Source of the DNA: Streptomyces puniciscabiei | GTDB taxonomy: Bacteria > Actinomycetota > Actinomycetes > Streptomycetales > Streptomycetaceae | Direction: 5' to 3' | Assembly (NCBI RefSeq): GCF_006715785.1 | Contig: NZ_VFNX01000001.1 | Coordinates: 2,866,501 to 2,930,500, forward strand | Length of the DNA: 64,000 nt | Part shown: positions 1 to 8,379 of the stretch, piece after piece | Position numbering within the stretch: position 1 is the stretch's first letter | Layout of the letters: each line of letters starts with the position of its first letter | Translations under genes and position numbers: made by a program | Notes under the pieces: model-generated | The model's database searches: none | Told to the model about the DNA's origin: nothing | What the model saw: the letters and a program-made list of their open reading frames with translations, nothing else

Positions 1-1730
1 TCGATCATCAACTGCCGGATCTCGTTTGTCGAGCTGTACGCGATCGGGGCGGAAGCGATGTGCGGGTAGCCCGAACCGCCGTTCGCCCGGTAGTTGTTGA
101 CCGCGACCACGAAGACCTGGTCGTCGGCGATCGCCGCGCCGTTGTAGCTGAGGTTCTTGATCCTCGACCCTTCCGGCTGCGCGATGTCGATCTCGTAGTC
201 GACGCCCGCCGCCGTGTCGTACATGTAGTCCCAGAAGTTGTTGGCGTTGGTCAGCGTCGCCGTGTCGACCTTCGTGCCCGCCGGGACCTGGTGGTAGTAC
301 TTCGCCGCGTACTCCAGGTAGTCCTTGAGCTGGGCGCCCGTCAGCTTCTTGCCGTACAGGGTGTTGTCGTAGATGTAGAGGCCGGCGATGTCCTTGATGG
401 TGACGTTGCCCTGGGGGATGTCGGCCGTGCGGGAGAAGGGGGCCGCGACCGAGATCAGGGGGAGGGCGGCGTCGGCCGTGGAGAGGCCCGCCTTCACGCT
501 CTCCATCTGGACCTTGTGGATGAAGTCCATGATCGGGACGTCCTTCCAGCAGGAGTCCGCCGCCGAGAGGTCCGCGGTGCACGTGCCGACCGCCGTGTTG
601 ACGTACTTGACCACCAGCTCGTGGTCGGCCTCCAGGAGCTTCTTGATCTCCGGGTCCTCGTCCACGTCCTTGGGGTTGAGCGTCTGCGCCGTCTTGCTCG
701 TCACCTTCCACTGGCCGTGGTGGAGTTCGAGCTCGAAGTCGAAGACGCTGAGGCGGTAGCCCCAGCAGTACGGCTCGGAGAGGAGGACCTCCTCACCGGT
801 CTCCGCGTTCTTCACCGTGTAGGACGGGACCTCGACGTGCGTGTGGCCCACCAGGATCGCGTCGATGCCCGGGACCTGCTCGGCGACCAGGTTCGACGCG
901 TTCTCCACGTAAGGGAGTTCGTCGCCGTACGACGACGAGCCGTCCAGGCCCGAGTGGTCCGTCAGGAAGACCACGTCACAGCCCAGGGCGCGCAGGCGCG
1001 GCACGTACTTCTTCGCCTGCTCCACCAGGCCCGGGAACACCATCTTCCCGCTGACGTTGTCCTTGTCCCACAGCGCGATACCGGGGTTGGTCAGTCCGAG
1101 GATGCCGACCTTGATGTCCGGCGCGCCCGGCACACAGATGCGCTTCACGGTGTACGGCTGGAAGGCCGGGCGCAGGGTCTTGGCGTCGAGGGCGTTGGCG
1201 CCGAGCAGCGGGAAGTGGCACTGGCTCTCGAACTTGCGCAGCGTGTCGATGCCGTAGTTGAACTCGTGGTTGCCGAGGGCGGCGGCGTCGTAGCGCATGT
1301 GGTTCATGGCCGCGGCCATCGGGTGCTTGGGGCCCTTCTTGCCGTCGGTGCCCGTGATGGGGTCGACGCGCGCGAAGTAGTAGGCCAGGGAGGTGCCCTG
1401 GATGATGTCACCGGCGTCCACGAGGAGGACGTGGTCCTCGCCCTTGGCCTCGCGCTGCTGCTTGATGAGGGTGGCCACGCGCGCCACGCCCACGGAGTTG
1501 CCCGCCTTGTCGGTGTAGGGGGCGTCCTTGTAGTAGTCCCAGTCGAAGACGTGGCTGTGCAGGTCGGTCGTGCCGAGGATGGAGAACGACCAGGTGCGCG
1601 GGTGGCAGTCCGGCTTCTGCTCGGCCGCCTGGGCGGTGCCGGTGCCGACGGTCCCGGCTGCGGCGACCGCCGCCCCGGTGACGGCCGACTTCTTCACGAA
1701 CTCCCGGCGGTTCATGGGACTGAGGGGCAT
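1..1730 (-). CDS. Secreted 2',3'-cyclic-nucleotide phosphodiesterase / 5'-nucleotidase, 3' end off the window
   Basis: Metallophosphatase of the UshA/CpdB type, expected to dephosphorylate nucleotides or open cyclic nucleotides outside the membrane. The visible 576 residues begin with a twin-arginine signal (NRREFVKK, then a hydrophobic stretch ending AQAA). The calcineurin-like metal motifs follow in order: DLHSH, GDIIQGT, GNHEFNYG and GHTHVEVPSY. After them comes the C-terminal nucleotidase domain, nearly complete at the window edge. The ATG at 1730 has AGGAG six bases upstream; an internal ATG at 1715 would also keep the signal. The C-terminal residues lie outside the window. Family is clear, exact substrate is not. 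Confidence 0.88.
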   Translation of the reverse strand, partial: MPLSPMNRREFVKKSAVTGAAVAAAGTVGTGTAQAAEQKPDCHPRTWSFSILGTTDLHSHVFDWDYYKDAPYTDKAGNSVGVARVATLIKQQREAKGEDHVLLVDAGDIIQGTSLAYYFARVDPITGTDGKKGPKHPMAAAMNHMRYDAAALGNHEFNYGIDTLRKFESQCHFPLLGANALDAKTLRPAFQPYTVKRICVPGAPDIKVGILGLTNPGIALWDKDNVSGKMVFPGLVEQAKKYVPRLRALGCDVVFLTDHSGLDGSSSYGDELPYVENASNLVAEQVPGIDAILVGHTHVEVPSYTVKNAETGEEVLLSEPYCWGYRLSVFDFELELHHGQWKVTSKTAQTLNPKDVDEDPEIKKLLEADHELVVKYVNTAVGTCTADLSAADSCWKDVPIMDFIHKVQMESVKAGLSTADAALPLISVAAPFSRTADIPQGNVTIKDIAGLYIYDNTLYGKKLTGAQLKDYLEYAAKYYHQVPAGTKVDTATLTNANNFWDYMYDTAAGVDYEIDIAQPEGSRIKNLSYNGAAIADDQVFVVAVNNYRANGGSGYPHIASAPIAYSSTNEIRQLMI

Positions 1731-1904
1731 TCAGGGCTCCTGGTGTGGCTGGAACGGGGGGCGAGCAGCGGCGGGTGCAGTGCGGAGGCTACCCGCGTAG
1801 ATGCTGCTCGCGCCCACGATTGCCGGAAAACCAGGAAATGACCATGTCCAGGTCAAGGATGGGTCAGTGCGCGCCCTGTGCGAACTCCGGGGAAACAGCC
1901 GGTG

Positions 1905-2117
1905 TCAGATACGGCCGATGAGCCTGATCTCCGGCGGCCACAGCACCCCGCTCGCCATCAGCAGGGAGGGGCCCAGATGCACCGGGCAGACGTGCAGCGG
2001 GGGCAACTGGTACCGGCTGACCTCGAAGATCGCGGGATCCAGGCAGTCCGTGCCCTCGGCATCGGCACCTTCACCGCCGTAGGGCCCCCGGCACCGCAGG
2101 TCCCGGTGGACGCTCAT
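1905..2117 (-). CDS. Small hypothetical protein (70 aa)
   Basis: Not recognised. Third codon positions are almost all G or C from the ATG at 2117 to the TGA, which argues for real coding. An in-frame GTG at 2132 adds five AT-leaning codons, so I prefer the ATG, although neither start has a clean ribosome site. The protein has three cysteines (near residues 9, 24 and 43) and a hydrophobic C-terminal half, with no clear signal or membrane helix. It lies 38 bases downstream of purA on the same strand and could be co-transcribed with it. Confidence 0.55.
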   Translation of the reverse strand: MSVHRDLRCRGPYGGEGADAEGTDCLDPAIFEVSRYQLPPLHVCPVHLGPSLLMASGVLWPPEIRLIGRI

Positions 2118-2155
2118 ACCTCGATTGTCCACCGGAACCCACGGACATGGATCCC

Positions 2156-3439
2156 CTACAGGAACGAGTTGATCTCGATCGTCTCGTCCCGGCCCGGGCC
2201 CACGCCGATCGCGGAGATCGGGGCGCCGGACATCTCCTCCAGCGCCTTGACGTAGTTCTGGGCGTTCTTCGGCAGGTCGGAGAAGGACTTGGCCTTGCTG
2301 ATGTCCTCCGACCAGCCCGGGAGCATCTCGTAGACCGGCTTCGCGTGGTGGAAGTCGGTCTGCGAGTACGGCAGCTCCTCGACCCGCTTGCCGTCGATCT
2401 CGTACGCCACGCAGACCGGGATCTGCTCCCAGCCGGTGAGGACGTCGAGCTTGGTGAGGAAGAAGTCGGTCAGCCCGTTGACGCGGGTGGCGTACCGGGC
2501 GATGACGGCGTCGAACCAGCCGCAGCGGCGGTCGCGGCCCGTCGTCACACCCCGCTCGCCGCCGATCCGGCGCAGCGCCTCGCCGTCCTCGTCGAACAGC
2601 TCGGTCGGGAAGGGACCGGCGCCGACACGGGTGGTGTAGGCCTTCAGGATGCCGATGACCCGGCTGATCTTCGTGGGGCCCACGCCGGCGCCGGTGCAGG
2701 CGCCGCCGGCGGTCGGGTTCGAGGAGGTCACGAAGGGGTACGTGCCGTGGTCGATGTCGAGCAGCGTGCCCTGGCCGCCCTCGAACAGGACGACCTTGTC
2801 GTCCTCCAGGGCCTGGTTCAGGACCAGGACGGTGTCGGCGACGTACTGCTCGATCTGCTCGGCGTAGCCCAGCAGCTCCTCGACCACCTGGCTCACGGCG
2901 ATCGCGCGCCGGTTGTACAGCTTGGTCAGGATCTGGTTCTTGACGTCGAGGGCCGCCTCGACCTTCTGGGTCAGGATCGACTCGTCGTACAGGTCCTGGA
3001 CCCGGATGCCGACGCGGTTGATCTTGTCGGCGTAGGTCGGGCCGATGCCGCGCCCCGTCGTGCCGATCTTCCGCTTTCCGAGGAAGCGCTCCGTGACCTT
3101 GTCGACGGTCACGTTGTACGGCGTGATGATGTGCGCGTTACCGCTGATCAGGAGCTTGGACGTGTCGACGCCACGCTCGTTCAGACCGCTCAGCTCGGAG
3201 AGCAGGACCGACGGGTCGACGACGACGCCGTTACCGATGACCGGAGTACATCCGGGAGACAGGATTCCGGAAGGGAGGAGGTGGAGGGCGTACTTCTGGT
3301 CGCCGACGACGACCGTGTGGCCGGCGTTGTTGCCGCCCTGGTACCGCACTACATAGTCCACCGAGCCACCGAGCAGGTCGGTCGCCTTTCCCTTGCCTTC
3401 GTCACCCCACTGAGCACCGAGCAGCACAAGTGCGGGCAC
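2156..3439 (-). CDS. purA: Adenylosuccinate synthetase
   Basis: Catalyses GTP-dependent condensation of IMP and aspartate, the first committed step from IMP to AMP, in the cytoplasm. The 427 residues match the usual family length. Visible signatures are QWGDEGKGK at 10-18 (catalytic Asp13), GGNNAGHT with catalytic His41, the GRGIGP loop, and [12 protein letters not shown] in the IMP/aspartate region. The start is GTG at 3439 with a GGAAGGGG-like site about ten bases upstream. It is divergent from the diacylglycerol-kinase-like gene, and the ~200 bp between them contain a strong hairpin. Identity is secure. Confidence 0.97.
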   Translation of the reverse strand: MPALVLLGAQWGDEGKGKATDLLGGSVDYVVRYQGGNNAGHTVVVGDQKYALHLLPSGILSPGCTPVIGNGVVVDPSVLLSELSGLNERGVDTSKLLISGNAHIITPYNVTVDKVTERFLGKRKIGTTGRGIGPTYADKINRVGIRVQDLYDESILTQKVEAALDVKNQILTKLYNRRAIAVSQVVEELLGYAEQIEQYVADTVLVLNQALEDDKVVLFEGGQGTLLDIDHGTYPFVTSSNPTAGGACTGAGVGPTKISRVIGILKAYTTRVGAGPFPTELFDEDGEALRRIGGERGVTTGRDRRCGWFDAVIARYATRVNGLTDFFLTKLDVLTGWEQIPVCVAYEIDGKRVEELPYSQTDFHHAKPVYEMLPGWSEDISKAKSFSDLPKNAQNYVKALEEMSGAPISAIGVGPGRDETIEINSFL

Positions 3440-3565
3440 GCGCGTACACCCCTTCCGGGCGGGGCATGTCCAAGGTCGGGGGCGTGGGCGTAAGGTTCAC
3501 CGCCGCGTACCACAGCGACCGCCGTTGGTCGCCAACCGTCGGACCGGATGCCCCGGAATAGACGA

Positions 3566-3593
3566 AGCCCCTGGCGCAATAGCGCAAGGGGCT
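3566..3593. other. Strong hairpin in the purA divergent intergenic region
   Basis: AGCCCCT (3566-3572) pairs with AGGGGCT (3587-3593), and an inner GCGC/GCGC closes on an AATA loop. Both flanking genes read away from it, so it is not an ordinary end-of-gene terminator. It would lie in a 5' leader of one of them or end a short unseen transcript. Confidence 0.55.
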
Positions 3594-3635
3594 CTTGCAC
3601 AAAGATGCTACCCGAGGAAGCGAGGCAGGACCGAG

Positions 3636-4484
3636 GTGGCGACTTTCGCGATGTCCGAACAGCTGCTGGTGATCATCGATCCGGCGGCACGGCAGACGGA
3701 CGGAGAGTCCGTACGGATCGCGAAAGACGTGCTCAGCGCGGGTGCGGCGACCAAGGTGTGCCTGCCGGACGGGCCGGAGGAATTCGCCCGCGCGCTGGGC
3801 CGACGGGGTGCGCGGCGGCCGGTCGTGGTGGGCGACGGTCACGCTCTGGTACGGGCCGTGACCGTGCTGCACCGGGCGCGCGAGCTGGCCGGATGCGCGC
3901 TGTCGGTGGTCCCGGTGGGTGACACCGGGCTCGCCGAGTCGCTGGGCGTGCCCAGCGGCACGGTGGCGGCGGCGCGGGCCGTGCTGGACGGCGCCGAGCG
4001 GCGCCTGGACCTGCTGGTCGACGACAGCGACGGGGTAGTGCTGAGCGGGCTGGGCATTCCGCCGGGGCCGCCGGTCCGGGCGGCCGTCGCCGAGCCGGTG
4101 GCCGTCTCCGCGGGCCGGCCCGGCCGACCCTGGTACCGCTCCCTGGTCCGCACCCTCGCCCCGCGCCCGCCCCGGCTCTCCGCCGTACCGGCGCCGGGGC
4201 CCTCCCGGCTCCGGGTCGAGGTCGACGGGGAGACGGTGGTCGACCTGGGCCAGCCCGTCGAGGCCGTGTCGGTCACACCGGGCACGGGCGGACTCGCGGA
4301 GGTGGAGGTACGGCCCCTGTCAGTGGGCGCGGAGGCGACCCCGGTACGGGCCTCCGGCCGGACGGTGACCGTGATCGGCGCGGACTTCCGGTACCGGGCG
4401 GACACGGGGGTGACGGGTCCGGTACGGCGACGGACTTGGCGGGTGGCGGAGGGGGCTTGGGGGCTGGTGCTGCCGTCAGCGTGA
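3636..4484 (+). CDS. Diacylglycerol-kinase-like catalytic domain protein
   Basis: The 282-residue protein resembles Streptomyces proteins annotated as diacylglycerol kinase: LLVIIDPAARQTDGESVRIAKD near the N-terminus, an RPVVVGDGHAL segment where the nucleotide-binding core is expected, and a C-terminal beta-rich region. The usual GGDGT glycine motif is not recognisable, so kinase activity is doubtful. I chose GTG at 3636 because AGGA lies five bases upstream; ATG at 3651 lacks a ribosome site. The 3' end overlaps the convergent Uma2-like gene by nine bases. Confidence 0.6.
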   Translation: MATFAMSEQLLVIIDPAARQTDGESVRIAKDVLSAGAATKVCLPDGPEEFARALGRRGARRPVVVGDGHALVRAVTVLHRARELAGCALSVVPVGDTGLAESLGVPSGTVAAARAVLDGAERRLDLLVDDSDGVVLSGLGIPPGPPVRAAVAEPVAVSAGRPGRPWYRSLVRTLAPRPPRLSAVPAPGPSRLRVEVDGETVVDLGQPVEAVSVTPGTGGLAEVEVRPLSVGAEATPVRASGRTVTVIGADFRYRADTGVTGPVRRRTWRVAEGAWGLVLPSA

Positions 4485-5075
4485 GGCGGGGGCCTGGAAG
4501 CCGGTGGTGTCGAGTGTGCAGTCGAAGGGCGCCGGGATGTGGAGCTTCTCGCCGAAGGGCTGCGTGCAGTGTGACTCGTAGCCCGTTCCTGATGGCGTCC
4601 AGAAGACGGTCGCCTGCTCCTTTTGCATGTCGAGGAGCAAGTAGACGGGGACTCCAGCCCGTCCGTAGACCTCGACCTTGTCCGTCAGGTCGTCGCCCCG
4701 GGTCGCGGGAGAAGTCAGCTCTGCGACGAAGGACAACCCTTCGCCGTCCAAACGATTGCTATCCGTTTCGAAGACCCGCTCGTGGGCCGCGTGGATGTCT
4801 GGTCCGTACGCACTCTCGTCACCCGGAAAGACGAAGAGGAACGGGCCGACGCTGAGGTGGTGGCCCTGAGGAAGGTAGCTCTGCAACTGTTCGCAGACCC
4901 GCCTCATCACCAGGGCGTAGTACCCCTTCGACCACGGCGACACGACGATTTTCCCCCTGTAGATCTCGGCCTTGAAGCCATCGCGCAGGTCCAGCTCGTC
5001 GAGGATGTCCAGCAGTTCCTCGAAGCTGTCGGGCTTGCCGCCGCTTATCGTCGGTTGCTCTGTCATCAACGTCAT
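4476..5075 (-). CDS. Uma2 family endonuclease-like protein (DUF820)
   Basis: The 199-residue protein has the restriction-endonuclease-fold layout of Uma2/DUF820 proteins: GPDIHAAH (Asp93), VAELTSPAT (Glu119) and a Lys near 133 in DDLTDKVEVYGRAGVPVYLLLD, together a plausible PD-(D/E)xK site. The family is abundant in Streptomyces and cyanobacteria and its biological role is unsettled. The start ATG at 5075 has an AGGGAGG site seven bases upstream; an internal ATG at 5066 is the alternative. It is a single gene, convergent with the preceding one. Confidence 0.82.
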   Translation of the reverse strand: MTLMTEQPTISGGKPDSFEELLDILDELDLRDGFKAEIYRGKIVVSPWSKGYYALVMRRVCEQLQSYLPQGHHLSVGPFLFVFPGDESAYGPDIHAAHERVFETDSNRLDGEGLSFVAELTSPATRGDDLTDKVEVYGRAGVPVYLLLDMQKEQATVFWTPSGTGYESHCTQPFGEKLHIPAPFDCTLDTTGFQAPASR

Positions 5076-5284
5076 GATGCGCCCTCCCTCTAAAGCCGAC
5101 CAGCCACCACTCAGCGTAGCCGAATGAACACACACACGTGCAGAGATCCCGAAAGTCATAGTCCAATGGTCCGGTGACAGATATTTAACCGCGCCGACCC
5201 CTTCCCGCGCCCCTCTTCCGTGCACCATCCTGCTCCATCAGGACCCACCAGGACGCAGGGACACGACACGGAGGGGGCCACCCG

Positions 5285-6796
5285 ATGGCAATAGACGAGG
5301 GCGTCGCCCCAGCGGCCGACACAGGGGACGGGGAAGCGGTTCACCGGCTCAAACCCAACGCCGTGGGGCTGCTCGGGGTGGTCTTCATGGCCGTCGCCAC
5401 CGCCGCGCCGATCACCGCGATGACCGGCAACGTGCCCTTCATGGTGTCGTCCGGCAATGGGATCGGCGCGCCCGCGAGTTATCTCGTGGCAATGGTCGTC
5501 CTGGCAATCTTTTCCGTCGGTTTCACGTCGATGGCGAAGCACATCACGTCGACCGGAGCCTTCTACGGGTTCATCTCCTACGGCCTCGGACGGACCGCCG
5601 GCCTCGCCTCCGGGCTGCTCGCGACCTTCGCGTACGTCGTCTTCGAGCCCGCCCTCATCGGCATCTTCTCCACCTTCGCGACCACGACCCTGAAGGACCA
5701 GACGGGCATCCACCTGCCCTGGTGGGCCTTCGCGATCCTGATGCTGGCGATCAACGCGACCGGCACCTGGTTCGGGATCAGCGTCGCCGAGAAGCTGCTG
5801 GTGGCGCTGCTGGCGACCGAGGTGACCGTGCTGGCGGCGATGGCGGTGTCGGTCGCCTTTCACGGCGGCGGGCCGCACGGGTTCAGCCTCGCGCCGGTCG
5901 ACCCGGTCAACGCCTTCAAGGGCACGTCCGCCGGGCTCGGGCTCTTCTTCGCCTTCTGGTCCTGGGTCGGCTTCGAGTCGACCGCGATGTACGGCGAGGA
6001 GTCCCGCGACCCCAAGAAGATCATCCCCAAGGCCACGATGATCAGCGTCCTGGGCGTCGGCGTCTTCTACGTCTTCGTGTCCTGGATGGCCATCACCGGC
6101 AACGGTGAGGCCGAGGCGGTGAAGGCGGCCTCCTCCGCCAATCCGCTCGCCCTGTTCTTCAACCCCACCGAGCGGTACGTCGGCCACTGGGCCGTCGACG
6201 TCATGCAGTGGCTGATGATCACCGGCTCGCTGGCCTGCGGCATGGCCTTCCACAACTGCGCCGCCCGCTATCTGTACGCCCTGGGGCGGGAAGGCGTGCT
6301 GCCCTCGCTGAAGAACACCGTCGGGCGGACACATGCCCGGCACGGCTCGCCGCACATCGCCGGGCTGGTGCAGACGGTGGTGAGCGCCGTGCTGATCGCG
6401 GCGTTCTGGATCGCGGGCAAGGACCCGTACAACGCGCTCTACGTCCTGCTGGCCATCCTCGGCACGATGGCGATCCTGGTCGTGCAGGCCGTGTGCTCCT
6501 TCGCGGTCCTCGTCTACTTCCGCAGGAACCACCCCGAGAGCCGCCACTGGTTCCGGACCTTCACCGCGCCGCTCGTCGGTGGCATCGCGATGCTCGGCGT
6601 GGTCGTCCTGCTGGTGTCCAACATGGGGGTCGCGGCGGGCGCGGAGTCCGGCTCACTGCTGCTGAGGGCGACGCCGTGGCTGGTGGCGCTGGTCGCGGCG
6701 ACGGGCGTGGGCTACGCGCAGTACCTCAAGCGCCGGGCGCCCGAGCGGTACGCACTGCTGGGGCGGACGGTGCTGGAGGAGACCAAGGAGCGCTGA
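5285..6796 (+). CDS. APC family amino acid/polyamine permease
   Basis: Integral membrane transporter of 503 residues with about twelve hydrophobic helices, typical of the amino acid-polyamine-organocation superfamily. The first helix region carries VGLLGVVFMAVATAAPITAM, the usual start of the APC core, and the fifth-sixth helix region contains FFAFWSWVGFESTAMYGEE, a strong family signature. The substrate cannot be read from sequence. The start ATG at 5285 follows GGAGGGGG nine bases upstream. It is probably monocistronic: a repeat-like intergenic stretch and an opposing regulator gene follow. Confidence 0.9.
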   Translation: MAIDEGVAPAADTGDGEAVHRLKPNAVGLLGVVFMAVATAAPITAMTGNVPFMVSSGNGIGAPASYLVAMVVLAIFSVGFTSMAKHITSTGAFYGFISYGLGRTAGLASGLLATFAYVVFEPALIGIFSTFATTTLKDQTGIHLPWWAFAILMLAINATGTWFGISVAEKLLVALLATEVTVLAAMAVSVAFHGGGPHGFSLAPVDPVNAFKGTSAGLGLFFAFWSWVGFESTAMYGEESRDPKKIIPKATMISVLGVGVFYVFVSWMAITGNGEAEAVKAASSANPLALFFNPTERYVGHWAVDVMQWLMITGSLACGMAFHNCAARYLYALGREGVLPSLKNTVGRTHARHGSPHIAGLVQTVVSAVLIAAFWIAGKDPYNALYVLLAILGTMAILVVQAVCSFAVLVYFRRNHPESRHWFRTFTAPLVGGIAMLGVVVLLVSNMGVAAGAESGSLLLRATPWLVALVAATGVGYAQYLKRRAPERYALLGRTVLEETKER

Positions 6797-6819
6797 CGCT
6801 CCGCCGGGGGCGCCGGGTT

Positions 6820-6912
6820 CGGTCGTCGTTCGGCTGCGGCGTCGTCGTGGCCGGTCGCGCCCACGCGGCGGAGCCGCACGTCGACAGAGCCCCGCGCCCC
6901 TTCAGGGCACGG
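6820..6912. repeat. Intergenic repeat of the kind scattered in Streptomyces genomes
   Basis: The stretch CGTCGTTCGGCTGCGG... followed by GCGGCGGAGCCGC and CCCGCGCCCCTTCAGGG resembles a family of intergenic repeats I know from many Streptomyces chromosomes. It contains the small hairpin GCGGC-GGA-GCCGC and separates the convergent permease and regulator genes. Only one copy is seen in this window, so the call rests on recall. Confidence 0.4.
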
Positions 6913-6914
6913 CC

Positions 6915-7403
6915 CTACCGTCCGTACTTCCGCTCCCGGTACACCCGCCAGCGTTCCATCATCTCGGCCACGTCCTTCTCCACGAACTCGAAGAAGTCCA
7001 GCGTCTCGGCGAGCCGGCGTCCCGCGGGGGTGTCGGCTCCGAGGCTTGCCACCCCTTCCCGCAGGGCGTCCTCCCAGCGCTTGATGATCGCCTCGCGGTT
7101 GGTGAGCGCCTCGTACCACTGGTCGCTGTGCACCCGGTACCGCTCCCGGCGTGAGCCCGGCTCGCGTTCGCGGGAGACCAGGTGGACCTGGGCGAGGTAG
7201 CGGACCGCGCCGGAGACGGCCGCCGGGCTGATCCTGAGCCGTTCGCCCAGCTCTGCTGAGGTCAGGGTGCCGTCGTCGGAGGCGAGCAGCGCGGCGAACA
7301 CCCGGGCCGGCATGCGCGGTACGCCCGCCTCGACCAGCTGAGCCGCGAAGTGCTCCACGAACTTGGAGACCGTCTCCGGGTCTCGCCCCACCGCATCCGT
7401 CAT
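6915..7403 (-). CDS. GbsR/MarR family transcriptional regulator
   Basis: A 162-residue winged-helix regulator. The helix-turn-helix reads LTSAELGERLRISPAAVSGAVRYL, followed by a wing with SREREPGSRRERYRVH and a C-terminal helical dimerisation region (ALREGVASLGADTPAGRRL...). This layout is typical of GbsR-type MarR proteins found divergent from ABC-2 exporters. The gene is divergent from such an exporter, and a near-perfect palindrome lies between them, so it most likely represses the transporter and perhaps itself. The start is ATG at 7403, with only a weak ribosome site. Confidence 0.88.
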   Translation of the reverse strand: MTDAVGRDPETVSKFVEHFAAQLVEAGVPRMPARVFAALLASDDGTLTSAELGERLRISPAAVSGAVRYLAQVHLVSREREPGSRRERYRVHSDQWYEALTNREAIIKRWEDALREGVASLGADTPAGRRLAETLDFFEFVEKDVAEMMERWRVYRERKYGR

Positions 7404-7440
7404 GGTCCAACCGTACCCACCCTTAGGGAACTTCGGTAAC

Positions 7441-7456
7441 TTCACAAATTTCTGAA
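7441..7456. promoter_or_regulatory. Palindromic operator candidate for the divergent MarR/exporter pair
   Basis: TTCACAAATTTCTGAA is a 16-bp inverted repeat with only the 5th and 12th bases unpaired. It is AT-rich against a GC-rich background and lies 20 bp before the exporter start codon, a position where bound repressor would block transcription. Binding by the adjacent regulator is inferred from position. Confidence 0.5.
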
Positions 7457-7476
7457 AGAAGCGTACGTTCGGAAGC

Positions 7477-8379
7477 ATGACGAAGGCAATCACGGTCTCC
7501 GGACTCCACAAGTCCTTCGGCCGTACGCGCGCACTGGACGGCCTCGACCTGGACGTCGAGGCCGGTGAGGTGCACGGCTTCCTCGGTCCGAACGGCGCCG
7601 GCAAGTCGACCACGATCCGGGTGCTGCTCGGCCTGCTGCGCGCCGACGCGGGCGCCGCACAGGTGCTGGGCCGCGACCCGTGGCGGGACGCGGTGGAGGC
7701 GCACCGCAGGATCGCCTACGTGCCCGGTGACGTGACGCTGTGGCGCAACCTCTCCGGCGGCGAGGTCATCGACCTCTACGGCCGCCTGCGCGGAGGACTG
7801 GACCGGCGGCGGCGCGCCGAGCTGATCGACCGCTTCGAGCTGGACCCCACGAAGAAGGGCCGCACCTACTCCAAGGGCAACCGGCAGAAGGTCGCCCTGG
7901 TCGCCGCCTTCGCCTCGGACGTGGACCTGCTGATCCTGGACGAGCCGACCTCGGGCCTGGACCCGCTGATGGAGGAGGTCTTCCAGCGCTGTGTGGAGGA
8001 GGAGCGGGAGCGCGGCCGTACCGTCCTGCTCTCCTCGCACATCCTGAGCGAGGTCGAGGAGCTCTGCGACCGCGTCAGCATCATCCGCAAGGGGCGCACG
8101 GTGGAGAGCGGGTCGCTGGCCGACCTGCGGCATCTGACCCGCACCAGCGTGAGCGCCGAACTCGCCGGCCCGCCCGACGGGTTGGCCCGTCTGCCGGGCG
8201 TGCACGACCTCGACGTGCAGGGCCACCGCGTCCGGCTCCAGGTGGACACCGACCGACTGGACGCCGTACTGCGCTCGCTGACCGCCTCCGGGGTGCGCTC
8301 GCTGACCTCGACGCCGCCGACGCTGGAGGAACTGTTCCTGCGGCACTACCAGGACGAGCCGGACGAGGTGACGGTATGA
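7477..8379 (+). CDS. ABC transporter ATP-binding protein (drug-exporter type)
   Basis: The 300-residue ATPase subunit has Walker [10 protein letters not shown] at 37-45, the Q-loop region near 85, the signature YSKGNRQK near 131-138 (non-canonical, common in this exporter subfamily), Walker B LLILDEP with Asp155-Glu156, and the switch histidine in [13 protein letters not shown] ~75-residue C-terminal extension follows, as in DrrA-like proteins. The start ATG at 7477 has GGAAG almost abutting it, so the mRNA may be nearly leaderless. The stop codon overlaps the permease start (ATGA), indicating translational coupling. Confidence 0.93.
   Translation: MTKAITVSGLHKSFGRTRALDGLDLDVEAGEVHGFLGPNGAGKSTTIRVLLGLLRADAGAAQVLGRDPWRDAVEAHRRIAYVPGDVTLWRNLSGGEVIDLYGRLRGGLDRRRRAELIDRFELDPTKKGRTYSKGNRQKVALVAAFASDVDLLILDEPTSGLDPLMEEVFQRCVEEERERGRTVLLSSHILSEVEELCDRVSIIRKGRTVESGSLADLRHLTRTSVSAELAGPPDGLARLPGVHDLDVQGHRVRLQVDTDRLDAVLRSLTASGVRSLTSTPPTLEELFLRHYQDEPDEVTV

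Noticed and set aside
60..1841. Long plus-strand open frame opposite the phosphodiesterase gene
   Set aside because: Its translation is Arg/Val/Asp-rich without motifs, and the minus strand encodes a clear Tat-exported nucleotidase. Long antisense frames are expected in GC-rich DNA.
3440..3640. Purine riboswitch upstream of purA
   Set aside because: The hairpin lacks the three-way junction and conserved core of purine aptamers, and such aptamers are not expected for purA in Streptomyces.
7861..7890. Degenerate ABC signature (SKGNRQK for LSGGQ) as evidence of inactivation
   Set aside because: This variant is normal in the exporter subfamily, and Walker A, Walker B and the switch His are intact.
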